Of a stretch of DNA of 41,363 nucleotides, positions 24,606-30,759 are shown one piece after another. The position numbers were made by a program, and so were the translations under genes. The stretch lies in the NCBI GenBank assembly GCA_035310015.1, contig DATGEO010000098.1, forward strand, positions 1 through 41,363. Reading direction: 5' to 3'. This DNA comes from DATGEO01 sp035310015. Its GTDB lineage: Bacteria > Chloroflexota > Dormibacteria > Dormibacterales > Dormibacteraceae. The notes beneath the pieces were generated by a model. That model was given only the letters and a program-made list of their open reading frames with translations, was not told the DNA's origin and ran no database searches. Within the stretch, counting starts at the first letter, position 1. Each line of letters starts with the position of its first letter.

Positions 24606-24630
24606 GAATCAAGCTAAGGAGGTAACCATC

Positions 24631-24696
24631 ATGGCCGCGAAGAAGAAGGCTGCTAAGAAGCCTGCTGCCAAGAAGAAGGCCGCCAAGAAGAAGTAA
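24631..24696 (+). CDS. 21-residue Lys/Ala-rich mini-protein
   Basis: After Met-Ala-Ala the peptide repeats KKK/AA and contains 11 Lys, 8 Ala, 1 Pro and the start Met. It is preceded by a perfect AAGGAGGT seven bases before ATG, and the transcript has a consensus promoter and an intrinsic terminator. This arrangement strongly supports a real, well-expressed gene despite its size. The composition matches the histone H1-like tails found on some bacterial HU proteins and ribosomal protein extensions. A free peptide of this kind would bind DNA, RNA or ribosomes by charge; this is an inference. I know of no named family for it. Confidence 0.8.
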   Translation: MAAKKKAAKKPAAKKKAAKKK

Positions 24697-24731
24697 CGAC
24701 TTCTTCTCGCGTTTTCTAATCCGTCCGATAC

Positions 24732-24762
24732 CGCCGGGGTGCTGTGGCCCCGGCGTTTTTTT
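24732..24762 (+). terminator. Intrinsic terminator of the mini-protein gene
   Basis: CGCCGGGG (24732-24739), an eight-base loop, CCCCGGCG (24748-24755), then seven T (24756-24762). It is a textbook rho-independent terminator. Confidence 0.93.
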
Positions 24763-24878
24763 GTTCAAGCAGCGGGCCCTCCGGCGCACGACGCGTTACG
24801 CGACGCACTGAAGAAGACGCGCACGCGACCGTTGACTTGGCCCCACTTGGGGTGTGCCGGGAAGGCTGGTCGGCAGGA

Positions 24879-25097
24879 GTGACTGCTATCGCCAGTGCCG
24901 TCCTGACCGTCGTCGAGTTCGCCGCCGGGCTCGCCATCACTCTTGCCGGAAGCGAGCTGCTCGCGCGTGGGTTGACGCGCCTCGGCGCCAAGCTGGGTTT
25001 CTCGGAAGGACTGCTCGGCCTCCTGAGCCCCACCGCGGGCGCGGTGATCATCGGGCTGTACCTGGCCTTCGTCGCGCTGCTCGTGGCCGGCGTATGA
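24879..25097 (+). CDS. Small two-helix membrane protein, exchanger-fragment-like
   Basis: 72 residues from GTG 24879 (an in-frame GTG at 24852 is possible). Two hydrophobic helices flank an amphipathic middle, LAGSELLARGLTRLGAKLGFSEGLLGLL. That middle resembles the first repeat of sodium/calcium exchanger-type (CaCA) proteins, G-S-E-x-L-x-R-G-x-x-x-L. The rest of an exchanger is absent: after LLSPTAG one more helix follows and the gene stops. It is either a remnant or a small subunit for the antiporter that starts 10 bases later. AGGAG overlaps the GTG, so the start is uncertain. Confidence 0.55.
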   Translation: MTAIASAVLTVVEFAAGLAITLAGSELLARGLTRLGAKLGFSEGLLGLLSPTAGAVIIGLYLAFVALLVAGV

Positions 25098-25107
25098 GCT
25101 CGAACAC

Positions 25108-26307
25108 GTGACGAGTGCTCAGAGTTTCCTGCTCTTCCTGATAGTGCTCGGCGGCGCGGCCACGATGCTGCGCCTGGTGTCGCGGAGCACGCCCACCGTT
25201 CCCTATCCGGTGCTGCTGGCGGCGGGCGGCATCGTGATCGGGTTGATCCCGGGCATCAAGCTGCCGGCGATCGGCCCCGACCTGATCCTCCTCGCGTTCG
25301 TCCCCGGGCTCGTCTTCGAGGCCTCACTGGCGCTTGACCTGGCAGAGCTGTGGCGGCGTGTCGTGCCGATCACCCTGCTGGCGTCGGTGGGCGTCCTATT
25401 GACCGTGATCGCAATCGGCGCGATGGCCCATTACGGCCTCGGCCTCGACTGGGCGAGCGGCGTGCTGCTGGGTTCGATCGTGGCAGCTACTGACCCGATC
25501 GCGGTTGTCAACCTGCTCCGCCAGGTCCGCGCGCCGCTGGGCCTGGGAGCGATCCTCGAGGGCGAGAGCCTGTTCAACGACGGCTCCGGTGTCGCTGTTT
25601 TTTCCGCGGTTCTGGGAACCATCCTCAGCGGCCATCCGTCGTTCGTGGACGGAGCGCTGAGATTCGTGTTCGTGACCGGCATCGGAGTCACGATCGGAAT
25701 CGGCGCAGGGGCAGCCGGCGTCTTGCTCCTGCGCAGGGTGGGCGAGGCGGAGCTCGAGATCATGATCACTCTGGTCGTCGCCTACGGTTCCTATCTCGCC
25801 GCCGACGTGGTCCATGCTTCCGGCGTCGTTTCGGTGGTCGCGGCCGGGATCACGGTCGCCCGCTACGGCAGCAGGTCGGGGCGCCTGAAGGGCACTCAGC
25901 TGGTCGGTTTCTGGAATCTCCTCGCCTTCGTCCTGAACGCCATCCTGTTCCTGGTCGTTGGCGTCGCGCTGCCCACATCTCGCTTGATCGCCGTCGGCGG
26001 TCTGGCTCTCGCGGCCTACGGGATCATGTTCGCGGCGCGCGCCCTACCCGTTTACACGCTTCTGGCCATCGCGGACTTCCGAGGTTCGTCGATTCCGTGG
26101 AGCTGGCGCCACGTGACGTTCTGGGGCGGCATTCGGGGCGCGCTGTCGGTGGCCCTTGCCCTTTCGGTTGCCGGTTACGCACAGATAGATTCGCGCGTGC
26201 CCGTGCTGGCCTACGGCATGGTCGTCCTTTCCCTCTTGATCCAGGGCGGCCTGCTGCTGCCCGTGGCCGACCTCTTGAAGCTCCGATCGACCTCCCCCGA
26301 GTCCTAA
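25108..26307 (+). CDS. Cation:proton antiporter, CPA1 (NhaP) family
   Basis: 399 residues with about 12 membrane helices. ATDPIAVV (Asp129) and GESLFNDGSGVAVF (Asn157-Asp158) are the ion-binding motifs of CPA1 exchangers, and GGIRGALSVALAL carries the conserved Arg of helix XI. The protein exchanges Na+ or K+ for H+ across the cytoplasmic membrane and helps with pH and salt tolerance. It lacks the long cytoplasmic C-terminal domain seen in larger relatives. The GTG start is 10 bases after the small membrane protein gene, so the two are probably cotranscribed. Confidence 0.93.
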   Translation: MTSAQSFLLFLIVLGGAATMLRLVSRSTPTVPYPVLLAAGGIVIGLIPGIKLPAIGPDLILLAFVPGLVFEASLALDLAELWRRVVPITLLASVGVLLTVIAIGAMAHYGLGLDWASGVLLGSIVAATDPIAVVNLLRQVRAPLGLGAILEGESLFNDGSGVAVFSAVLGTILSGHPSFVDGALRFVFVTGIGVTIGIGAGAAGVLLLRRVGEAELEIMITLVVAYGSYLAADVVHASGVVSVVAAGITVARYGSRSGRLKGTQLVGFWNLLAFVLNAILFLVVGVALPTSRLIAVGGLALAAYGIMFAARALPVYTLLAIADFRGSSIPWSWRHVTFWGGIRGALSVALALSVAGYAQIDSRVPVLAYGMVVLSLLIQGGLLLPVADLLKLRSTSPES

Positions 26308-26406
26308 CTAGATCGGCACGCCCTCAGCCGGCAGCTCCGACGCGCGCGCGATCTAGGCCGTAGATGCGCTCGGCCCCGCGACGGGGCCGGGCGCGAAGGA
26401 CGGTGC
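26308..26406. terminator. Convergent intergenic region with two inverted repeats
   Basis: CTAGATCG (26308-26315) is mirrored by CGATCTAG (26347-26354). CGGCCCC (26369-26375) pairs with GGGGCCG (26381-26387) around five bases. The region lies between convergent stops and probably ends both transcripts, though no U-run is present. Confidence 0.45.
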
Positions 26407-26838
26407 TTAGACCGTCGCCGCTGTCGGGATCAGACCGAGCTGCCTCTGCTGGTCGAGCTGGTCGAAGTAGATGCGCGCCTCTGCGATCTTTCCGTTCTCG
26501 ACGCGGATGAGCTGGACTCCGTAGCCGACGACCTTCTTGTAGGTCGGGGCGATGGTGCCGGCCGGGCTCACGAGCGGGCCGGTGTGAGTGCCCTCCATGA
26601 CGATCTCCTGGACGACCCAAGGGCCGCTCATGATCTCGCTGCGAACCTTCATCTTGCCGTCGGGGAATGCCTTGATCCACGTCATGGCGTACCCGGTGGC
26701 GTCCTTGGCGTTGGTGGCCTTGAAGCCCCCTGGCGCGTTGAACTTGATGTCGTCGGCGTGCACTGCGTGCAGCGCGTGCTCGTCATGAGCGTTGAACGCT
26801 GCCACGAAACGGTCGGTCGTGTCTTTGACTTCTGGCAT
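26407..26838 (-). CDS. SnoaL-like (NTF2 fold) ester cyclase family protein
   Basis: 143 residues. The N-terminal helix DTTDRFVAAFNAHDEHALHAVHADDIKFNAPG is characteristic, followed by the curved sheet with WIKAFPDGKMKVRSEIM, VVQEIVMEGTHTGPL and VENGKIAEARIYFDQLDQQRQLG. These small cone-shaped proteins include polyketide cyclases and many of unknown role. A very good GAGGAGG precedes the ATG. It stands alone, with 160 bases of apparently non-coding DNA upstream that contain a minus-strand TGTTATATTG, possibly its -10 region. Confidence 0.87.
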   Translation of the reverse strand: MPEVKDTTDRFVAAFNAHDEHALHAVHADDIKFNAPGGFKATNAKDATGYAMTWIKAFPDGKMKVRSEIMSGPWVVQEIVMEGTHTGPLVSPAGTIAPTYKKVVGYGVQLIRVENGKIAEARIYFDQLDQQRQLGLIPTAATV

Positions 26839-26986
26839 TGCTTCTCCTCCTCAGGAGTGTCCTCGAAGCGGAAGGGCCAAGAAGGCTACTGCCACCGCTG
26901 GCCGGCAACCGCGAGGAGCCACAGTGCCCTCGCCTCAGTCCAGGAACGAGCCCTCAATATAACAGGAAATGGTTGCGGGCGCGTGC

Positions 26987-26992
26987 TAATAT
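26987..26992 (+). promoter_or_regulatory. Extended -10 box TGC-TAATAT before a gene lacking a standard start codon
   Basis: TG-N-TAATAT forms an extended -10 element. Six bases later (after TTCGCG) comes ATC at 26999, in frame with a helix-turn-helix protein. The spacing equals that of the other putative leaderless promoters. Confidence 0.5.
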
Positions 26993-26998
26993 TTCGCG

Positions 26999-27295
26999 AT
27001 CGAACGTCCCCGCCTGCTGTCGGTCGCCGACGCCGCGGCCGAGCTCGACGCATCGGAGGCCTACGTGCGCCGGTTGCTGCTGAGGCAGCGGCTGTACGGC
27101 ATCAAGGTCGGCTTCGTCTGGGCAATCTTTCCGGAGGACCTCGCCGCCTTCAAGCGGACCCGCCGCCCGCCTGGCAGGCCGCGAGTCCGACCCGTGGATC
27201 CCATTGACGAGGCATCGACGAAACGTATGGCCACCGAACGCAAGCGCGCCGGCACCCGGCGACTGCTCAGGATGAGACGACCAGCCGACTCTTAG
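26999..27295 (+). CDS. Excisionase/MerR-like helix-turn-helix protein, probable non-standard ATC start
   Basis: 98 residues if it begins at ATC 26999. RLLSVADAAAELDASEAYVRRLL is a helix-turn-helix as in excisionase-type (HTH_17) proteins. YGIKVGFVWAIFPEDLAAFKR is the following wing and strand, where many relatives have a hyphen of the type vGr-x-w-x-i-p-x-x-x-l. The tail is basic (RRPPGRPRVRP). An in-frame TAA lies at 26987-26989 and no ATG, GTG or TTG occurs before the conserved fold. The first ATG-type start (GTG 27065) would delete the helix-turn-helix. It is convergent with the LapA gene. Function is unknown; DNA binding is inferred from the fold. Confidence 0.6.
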   Translation: MERPRLLSVADAAAELDASEAYVRRLLLRQRLYGIKVGFVWAIFPEDLAAFKRTRRPPGRPRVRPVDPIDEASTKRMATERKRAGTRRLLRMRRPADS

Positions 27296-27299
27296 CCGT

Positions 27300-27641
27300 T
27301 CACGGCGGTGAACTCTGATTCGCCTGACGCCGCGCGCGTCTGGCCACCAGGCGAAGCTGAAGAATCCGTCCGGCACCGAACGCGAGCACGACCACGGCGC
27401 CGAGGATCATCGCGAACAAGAGCGCGACGGCCAGCGGCAGGCTGCCCTGGAAGAACACGAAGTGCACCTCGACGCTCTGGAGGTTCTGGAGGATGAAGAC
27501 GAGGATCATGGCCAGCGCCAGGATGCCGATCACCAGGGCGGTCCAGGCGCCGCTGAGTCGTGTCTGCCGCTCGCCCGGGTAGGGTCCGGCTCGCTCCGGC
27601 CCTTGATCCGGCTCTTCTTCCGGTCTTGGCGGCGAGCTCAC
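27300..27641 (-). CDS. LapA-domain (DUF1049) small membrane protein
   Basis: 113 residues from GTG 27641. An N-terminal charged, Pro/Glu-rich 35 residues lead to two helices: ALVIGILALAMILVFILQN then LPLAVALLFAMILGAVVVLAF. The motif ILQNLQSVEVHFVFF between them is the LapA/YciM-partner signature, in which the loop connects the helices. A basic tail follows (RLVARRARRQAN). In Proteobacteria LapA proteins take part in lipopolysaccharide control; in Gram-positive-type lineages the role is unknown. GTGA overlaps the stop of the upstream small gene, indicating coupling. Confidence 0.82.
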   Translation of the reverse strand: MSSPPRPEEEPDQGPERAGPYPGERQTRLSGAWTALVIGILALAMILVFILQNLQSVEVHFVFFQGSLPLAVALLFAMILGAVVVLAFGAGRILQLRLVARRARRQANQSSPP

Positions 27642-27823
27642 CGGCCCGACTGCAGGCCTGCAAACGCCAAACCTGCGACCAGCACGATCCCGAGCAGGGC
27701 CGCCGACCATATGGCCACAGAGCCCGCGACCACAAGCTTGGCTCTCAAGCGCCTCTGACGAAACGGCCCCATGCGCCTCTCAAAAAGGGACACGGCGTCT
27801 CCAGGGCGTCTTCTCAACAGCAC
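27638..27823 (-). CDS. Small single-helix membrane protein
   Basis: 61 residues from GTG 27823, or 44 from ATG 27772. A basic N-terminus (RRMGPFRQRRLRAK) precedes one hydrophobic helix (LVVAGSVAIWSAALLGIVLVAGLAFAGL) and a short tail. No family is recognised. It overlaps the LapA gene by four bases and is the first gene after the 18-bp motif at 27846-27863, with a leader of only about 15-20 bases. Confidence 0.6.
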   Translation of the reverse strand: MLLRRRPGDAVSLFERRMGPFRQRRLRAKLVVAGSVAIWSAALLGIVLVAGLAFAGLQSGR

Positions 27824-27845
27824 CCGCTGAGCTTGAAGCGAGTGT

Positions 27846-27863
27846 CATAACAATGTCAGCAAG
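27846..27863 (-). promoter_or_regulatory. 18-bp regulon motif, copy a (LapA operon)
   Basis: On the minus strand CTTGCTGACATTGTTATG, 23 bases before the GTG of the small membrane protein. It differs by one base from copy c and three from copy b. It lies in the divergent space before the winged-helix regulator gene. Confidence 0.75.
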
Positions 27864-27920
27864 ATCCCCGGTCGCACTTCGGTAGCCGTCAACATCCGCG
27901 AGTTGCGATCATTGAGCGAC

Positions 27921-28511
27921 ATGCCTGAGACCGGCGAGCCAACGACCACCCGTCGCCAGGCGGCCGGCAGCCGCCTCCGATCGCGGCCGCTCGAGGGCGA
28001 GAACTTGAGCACGAAGCGCTGGGAGGACGCTCGCCACTGGATGAGCATCTACTCCGACCTCCTGGAGTTCAAGCGCGGCATCCTGGGGCGTATGCAACGT
28101 GACCTGCCCGGTCTTCACCCGACCGCTCAAAAGGCGGCCGCCGTGGACCTCCAGATCATCGAGACCCAGATGCTTGGATACCAGCAGCGCCTGGATCTGT
28201 GGTTTGCCCGCATCTGGGAGCTCCAGGGCCTACAGCTGGATGCCGCAGACCGGGTGGTCCGTCACCGAGGCCGTGATGTGACCCTCACCAAGCGGGAATT
28301 CCAGCTCCTGCATTTCCTGCTCGAGCATCCCCACAGGTACTTCACGACGACGCAGATTCTCGGTCAGGCCTGGGCCGATCCAGCGCTTTTCCCAGAGGAG
28401 GTTCGCAACTACGTCGGCAGGCTGAGGAAGATCCTGCGCGACCTCGATGTTCCAGTGGACCTCGTCAACAGGCCCAGCCGAGGCTATTCCCTGGTGTTCC
28501 GGGCCGACTGA
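27921..28511 (+). CDS. Winged-helix (OmpR/PhoB-type) regulator with novel N-terminal helical domain
   Basis: 196 residues from ATG 27921. Residues 112-193 are an OmpR-type winged helix: VTLTKREFQLLHFLLEHPHR, the recognition helix region EEVRNYVGRLRKIL, and the C-terminal wing RPSRGYSLVF. There is no receiver domain. Instead, residues 32-100 form two long helices, WEDARHWMSIYSDLLEFKR and LGYQQRLDLWFARIWEL. These share the pattern A-x-x-[YW]W-x-x-IY-x-x-[IL]L and RL-x-x-W-x-AR with the small proteins at 28569 and 23338. Regulators of this DNA-binding class usually bind direct repeats, and the nearby 18-bp motif contains TTGCTG/TTGTTA repeats. It is a strong candidate for the local regulator. 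The in-frame TTG at 27903 is an alternative start. Confidence 0.82.
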   Translation: MPETGEPTTTRRQAAGSRLRSRPLEGENLSTKRWEDARHWMSIYSDLLEFKRGILGRMQRDLPGLHPTAQKAAAVDLQIIETQMLGYQQRLDLWFARIWELQGLQLDAADRVVRHRGRDVTLTKREFQLLHFLLEHPHRYFTTTQILGQAWADPALFPEEVRNYVGRLRKILRDLDVPVDLVNRPSRGYSLVFRAD

Positions 28512-28528
28512 AAACGCTGCTTTGGAAT

Positions 28529-28546
28529 GTTGCTGATTTAGTTTCC
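28529..28546 (+). promoter_or_regulatory. Weak copy (d) of the regulon motif
   Basis: GTTGCTGATTTAGTTTCC shares 12 of 18 positions with copy c, including TTGCTGA. It lies 22 bases before the ATG at 28569. Confidence 0.4.
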
Positions 28547-28568
28547 GCGGCCGCCGTAATTAAAGGTC

Positions 28569-28901
28569 ATGGGCAAGGTCAAACCCGAAAAGGGGCGGCC
28601 CGACGTCGAGGCTGCGATTCGCGGCGGTGATTGGAGCCTGCGGATGGACGGAGAGGGAGTTCCGGCGGAAGCCTCCCTCAAACAGGCACTCTACTGGCGG
28701 CAGATCTACACGGAGATCCTGGCCATGGAGGAAAAGGTGCTGGATCGGATCCGCCAGCTGATGGCCAGGCAATCCGAAGCGGGTCGCCGCGAGGTGGAGC
28801 TCACCAACGTGCCGGTGGTCGTGGCCCAAGCCGAGAAGTTCCGGCAGCGGCTGGGGTACTGGGAGGCACGAGTCCAGCAACTTGACGGCACTCTCCCGTG
28901 A
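28569..28901 (+). CDS. Stand-alone paralogue of the regulator's N-terminal helical domain
   Basis: 110 residues. A charged start (GKVKPEKGRPDVEAAIRGGDWSLRMDGEG) leads to helix 1, ASLKQALYWRQIYTEILAME, a segment VELTNVPVVVAQAEK, and helix 2, FRQRLGYWEARVQQLDG. It contains nothing else: no DNA-binding, membrane or secretion segment. The shared helices suggest it could pair with the regulator encoded just upstream, either as modulator or as signal input; this is inference. It lies 57 bases after the regulator gene and has its own upstream sequence with TAATTA six bases before the ATG and a weak motif copy. Confidence 0.72.
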   Translation: MGKVKPEKGRPDVEAAIRGGDWSLRMDGEGVPAEASLKQALYWRQIYTEILAMEEKVLDRIRQLMARQSEAGRREVELTNVPVVVAQAEKFRQRLGYWEARVQQLDGTLP

Positions 28902-28929
28902 CGCTTTAATCGCACGCAGGATCGGGGCT

Positions 28930-28947
28930 CTTGCTGCTTTTGTTATG
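28930..28947 (+). promoter_or_regulatory. 18-bp regulon motif, copy b (DUF3494-sortase unit)
   Basis: CTTGCTGCTTTTGTTATG, two bases different from copy c. It ends four bases before the ATG at 28952, so if it is a promoter the message has almost no leader. Confidence 0.72.
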
Positions 28948-28951
28948 CGGG

Positions 28952-29839
28952 ATGAAGAACATGGAAAGAGTGATTAACAACCGTCGCTCCGTCGTTGCCG
29001 TCGCTCTCGCAGCTTTGGTCTTCCTCCTCTGGCCGGCATCTGCGCTGGCCGCCACCGACCCTGGGCTCGGGACCGCCGGCAACTTCGCGGTTCTGGCAGG
29101 GACCACGGTCACCAACACCGGACCGACCTGGATAACGGGCCAGGTGGGCGTCGCCCCAGGCAGCGCCATCACGGGTTTCCCACCCGGAACTTCCGGGGTT
29201 CAGCACAAGGGTGACTCTGTCGCCACCACGGCCCAGACCAACCTGACCGCCGCCTACGTCAATGCGGCTGCGCAGCCATGCCCGGGGACCAACAACTTCA
29301 CAGGTGTCAACCTCGGCGGCAAGACCCTGGTTCCCGGCGTGTACTGCCAGACCACCGCTCCCAGCCTGACCGGGACCCTGACCCTGAACGGCTCCGGCAT
29401 CTACATCTTCCAGATCGGCAGCACGCTGGTCACGGCCTCGGGCGCGAGAGTCGTCCTGATCGGTGGAGCTCAGCCCTGTCAGATCTTCTGGCAGGTGGGC
29501 AGCTCGGCGACAATCGGCACCTCGACGACCTTCATCGGCAACATCATGGCTCTGACCTCGATCGCGATGCAGACCGGAGCCAGCCTGAACGGCAGAGCGC
29601 TGGCGCGCAATGGCGCGGTGACCCTGGACACCAACCGCATCATCCAGGCCAGCGGCTGTGGGTATGCCGCGCCGGCATTCGTCGCTGCTCCGGTCGCGAC
29701 TGTGCTGCCGGCCAGTCTTGGCGTCCCCGTCGAGATGCAGGGAGAGTTCCCGTGGCTGCTCGTCATCGGGGCCGGCGCCGGTGCCGCTGTGGCGGCGCTC
29801 GGGTGGGGCAGCGTCAGGCGTCGCCGGCGCAGCGTATAG
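28952..29839 (+). CDS. DUF3494 (ice-binding-like) surface protein with C-terminal anchor
   Basis: 295 residues from ATG 28952 (ATG 28961 possible). A signal peptide ends near LLWPASALA. The DUF3494 beta-helix domain covers about residues 35-240: DPGLGTAGNFAVLAGTTVTN, ITGQVGVAPGSAITGF, GVNLGGKTLVPGVYC, GSGIYIFQIGSTL, FWQVGSSATIGTSTTFIGNIMA and ASLNGRALARNGAVTLDTN. After a short VLPASLG spacer comes a hydrophobic helix (WLLVIGAGAGAAVAALGW) and an Arg-rich tail, which resembles a sortase sorting signal. Some DUF3494 proteins bind ice; many act as adhesins. The sortase gene follows after 9 bases. Confidence 0.9.
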   Translation: MKNMERVINNRRSVVAVALAALVFLLWPASALAATDPGLGTAGNFAVLAGTTVTNTGPTWITGQVGVAPGSAITGFPPGTSGVQHKGDSVATTAQTNLTAAYVNAAAQPCPGTNNFTGVNLGGKTLVPGVYCQTTAPSLTGTLTLNGSGIYIFQIGSTLVTASGARVVLIGGAQPCQIFWQVGSSATIGTSTTFIGNIMALTSIAMQTGASLNGRALARNGAVTLDTNRIIQASGCGYAAPAFVAAPVATVLPASLGVPVEMQGEFPWLLVIGAGAGAAVAALGWGSVRRRRRSV

Positions 29840-29848
29840 GCGAACGCA

Positions 29849-30697
29849 GTGGCGAGAAAACTCGCCCATACGATGCGCAAGCCGCGGTACGCCGCGGCCT
29901 CCAGGCGCCGCGTGCGCACTGGTGTAGGCAGCGGCACGCGCGCCACCTTGGTCGCCATGTCGGCGGTTGAACCGATCAACCGGCCGGCTGTGCCGATGAT
30001 CGCCCGAACAGCGGTCCGACCGCGGCCGATCATGCAGATTTTCAGTGGAGTCGCCTTTGTAATCGTCCTGGCGCTCACGTTGGGTTTTTCATGGCGGGAC
30101 GGGACCGCCGACGGGGATGGCATGAATGCCGAGGCACCAAGCCCGGCATACGATGCCACGGGCTACCTCACTGGTCGGGACCTGCGCTCACGAATGCTGT
30201 TCACCGTCAGTGCGACTTCGGAAATGGGGGCGCCGCAAGCCCCGATTCCGACGGCGCGGCCAGTGCAGCTCCTGATCCCGGCCCTCGACGTCCACCGGGC
30301 GGTCGAAGGGATAGGCGTGAATCGAGCGGGGGTGCTGGATCTGCCGGTCAACGCCTGGGACGCCGGCTGGTACATGGCGGGCCCGGTGCCGGGCGCCCCC
30401 GGCGATGCGGTCATCGAAGGTCACGCGGGCTATCCAGGGAAACCCATGATCTTCGGCCGGCTGGTCATGCTCAAGCCCGGCGACCGCATCATCGTCGTGC
30501 TCGCCGATGGAACCAGGCAGCTCTTCCTGGTGAGTTCGATCGCGACCATACCTGTCGGCTCGGCGCCCCCAGGTATGGCTGAGCCGTATGGGCTGCCTCG
30601 TCTCACGCTCATAACCTGCACCGGTCACTTCGATCAGAGCAGCTACTCATATTCGCGGCGGCTGGTCGTCGAGGCGAGTTACGCCGGCCTCGCCTGA
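29849..30697 (+). CDS. Sortase (class E/F-like) encoded next to its probable substrate
   Basis: 282 residues from GTG 29849 (ATG 29873 also possible). A basic N-terminus of about 60 residues precedes one membrane helix (MQIFSGVAFVIVLALTLGFSW). The sortase beta-barrel starts near 138 (PVQLLIPALDVHRAVEGIGV). Catalytic His192 (VIEGHAGY), Cys257 (LTLITCTGHFD) and Arg270 or 271 (YSYSRRLVVEA) are all present. Sortases cut a sorting motif and attach the protein to the cell wall or another acceptor outside the membrane. The adjacent DUF3494 protein, with its C-terminal helix and Arg tail, is the obvious candidate substrate. Confidence 0.88.
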   Translation: MARKLAHTMRKPRYAAASRRRVRTGVGSGTRATLVAMSAVEPINRPAVPMIARTAVRPRPIMQIFSGVAFVIVLALTLGFSWRDGTADGDGMNAEAPSPAYDATGYLTGRDLRSRMLFTVSATSEMGAPQAPIPTARPVQLLIPALDVHRAVEGIGVNRAGVLDLPVNAWDAGWYMAGPVPGAPGDAVIEGHAGYPGKPMIFGRLVMLKPGDRIIVVLADGTRQLFLVSSIATIPVGSAPPGMAEPYGLPRLTLITCTGHFDQSSYSYSRRLVVEASYAGLA

Positions 30698-30703
30698 CTC
30701 CGT

Positions 30704-30721
30704 CTTGCTGACTTTGTTATG
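30704..30721 (+). promoter_or_regulatory. 18-bp regulon motif, copy c (YggT operon)
   Basis: CTTGCTGACTTTGTTATG, 38 bases before the ATG of the YggT-like gene. TTGCTG and TTGTTA inside it form a direct repeat with a period of nine bases. Confidence 0.75.
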
Positions 30722-30759
30722 GCCGGTGAGCGATGGTGGCGGAAAGAGGTGAATCACAA

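Noticed and set aside
26308..26354. CTAGATCG inverted repeat as a recombination or attachment site
   Set aside because: Eight-base arms between convergent genes with no integrase or mobile gene nearby; more simply part of a termination region.
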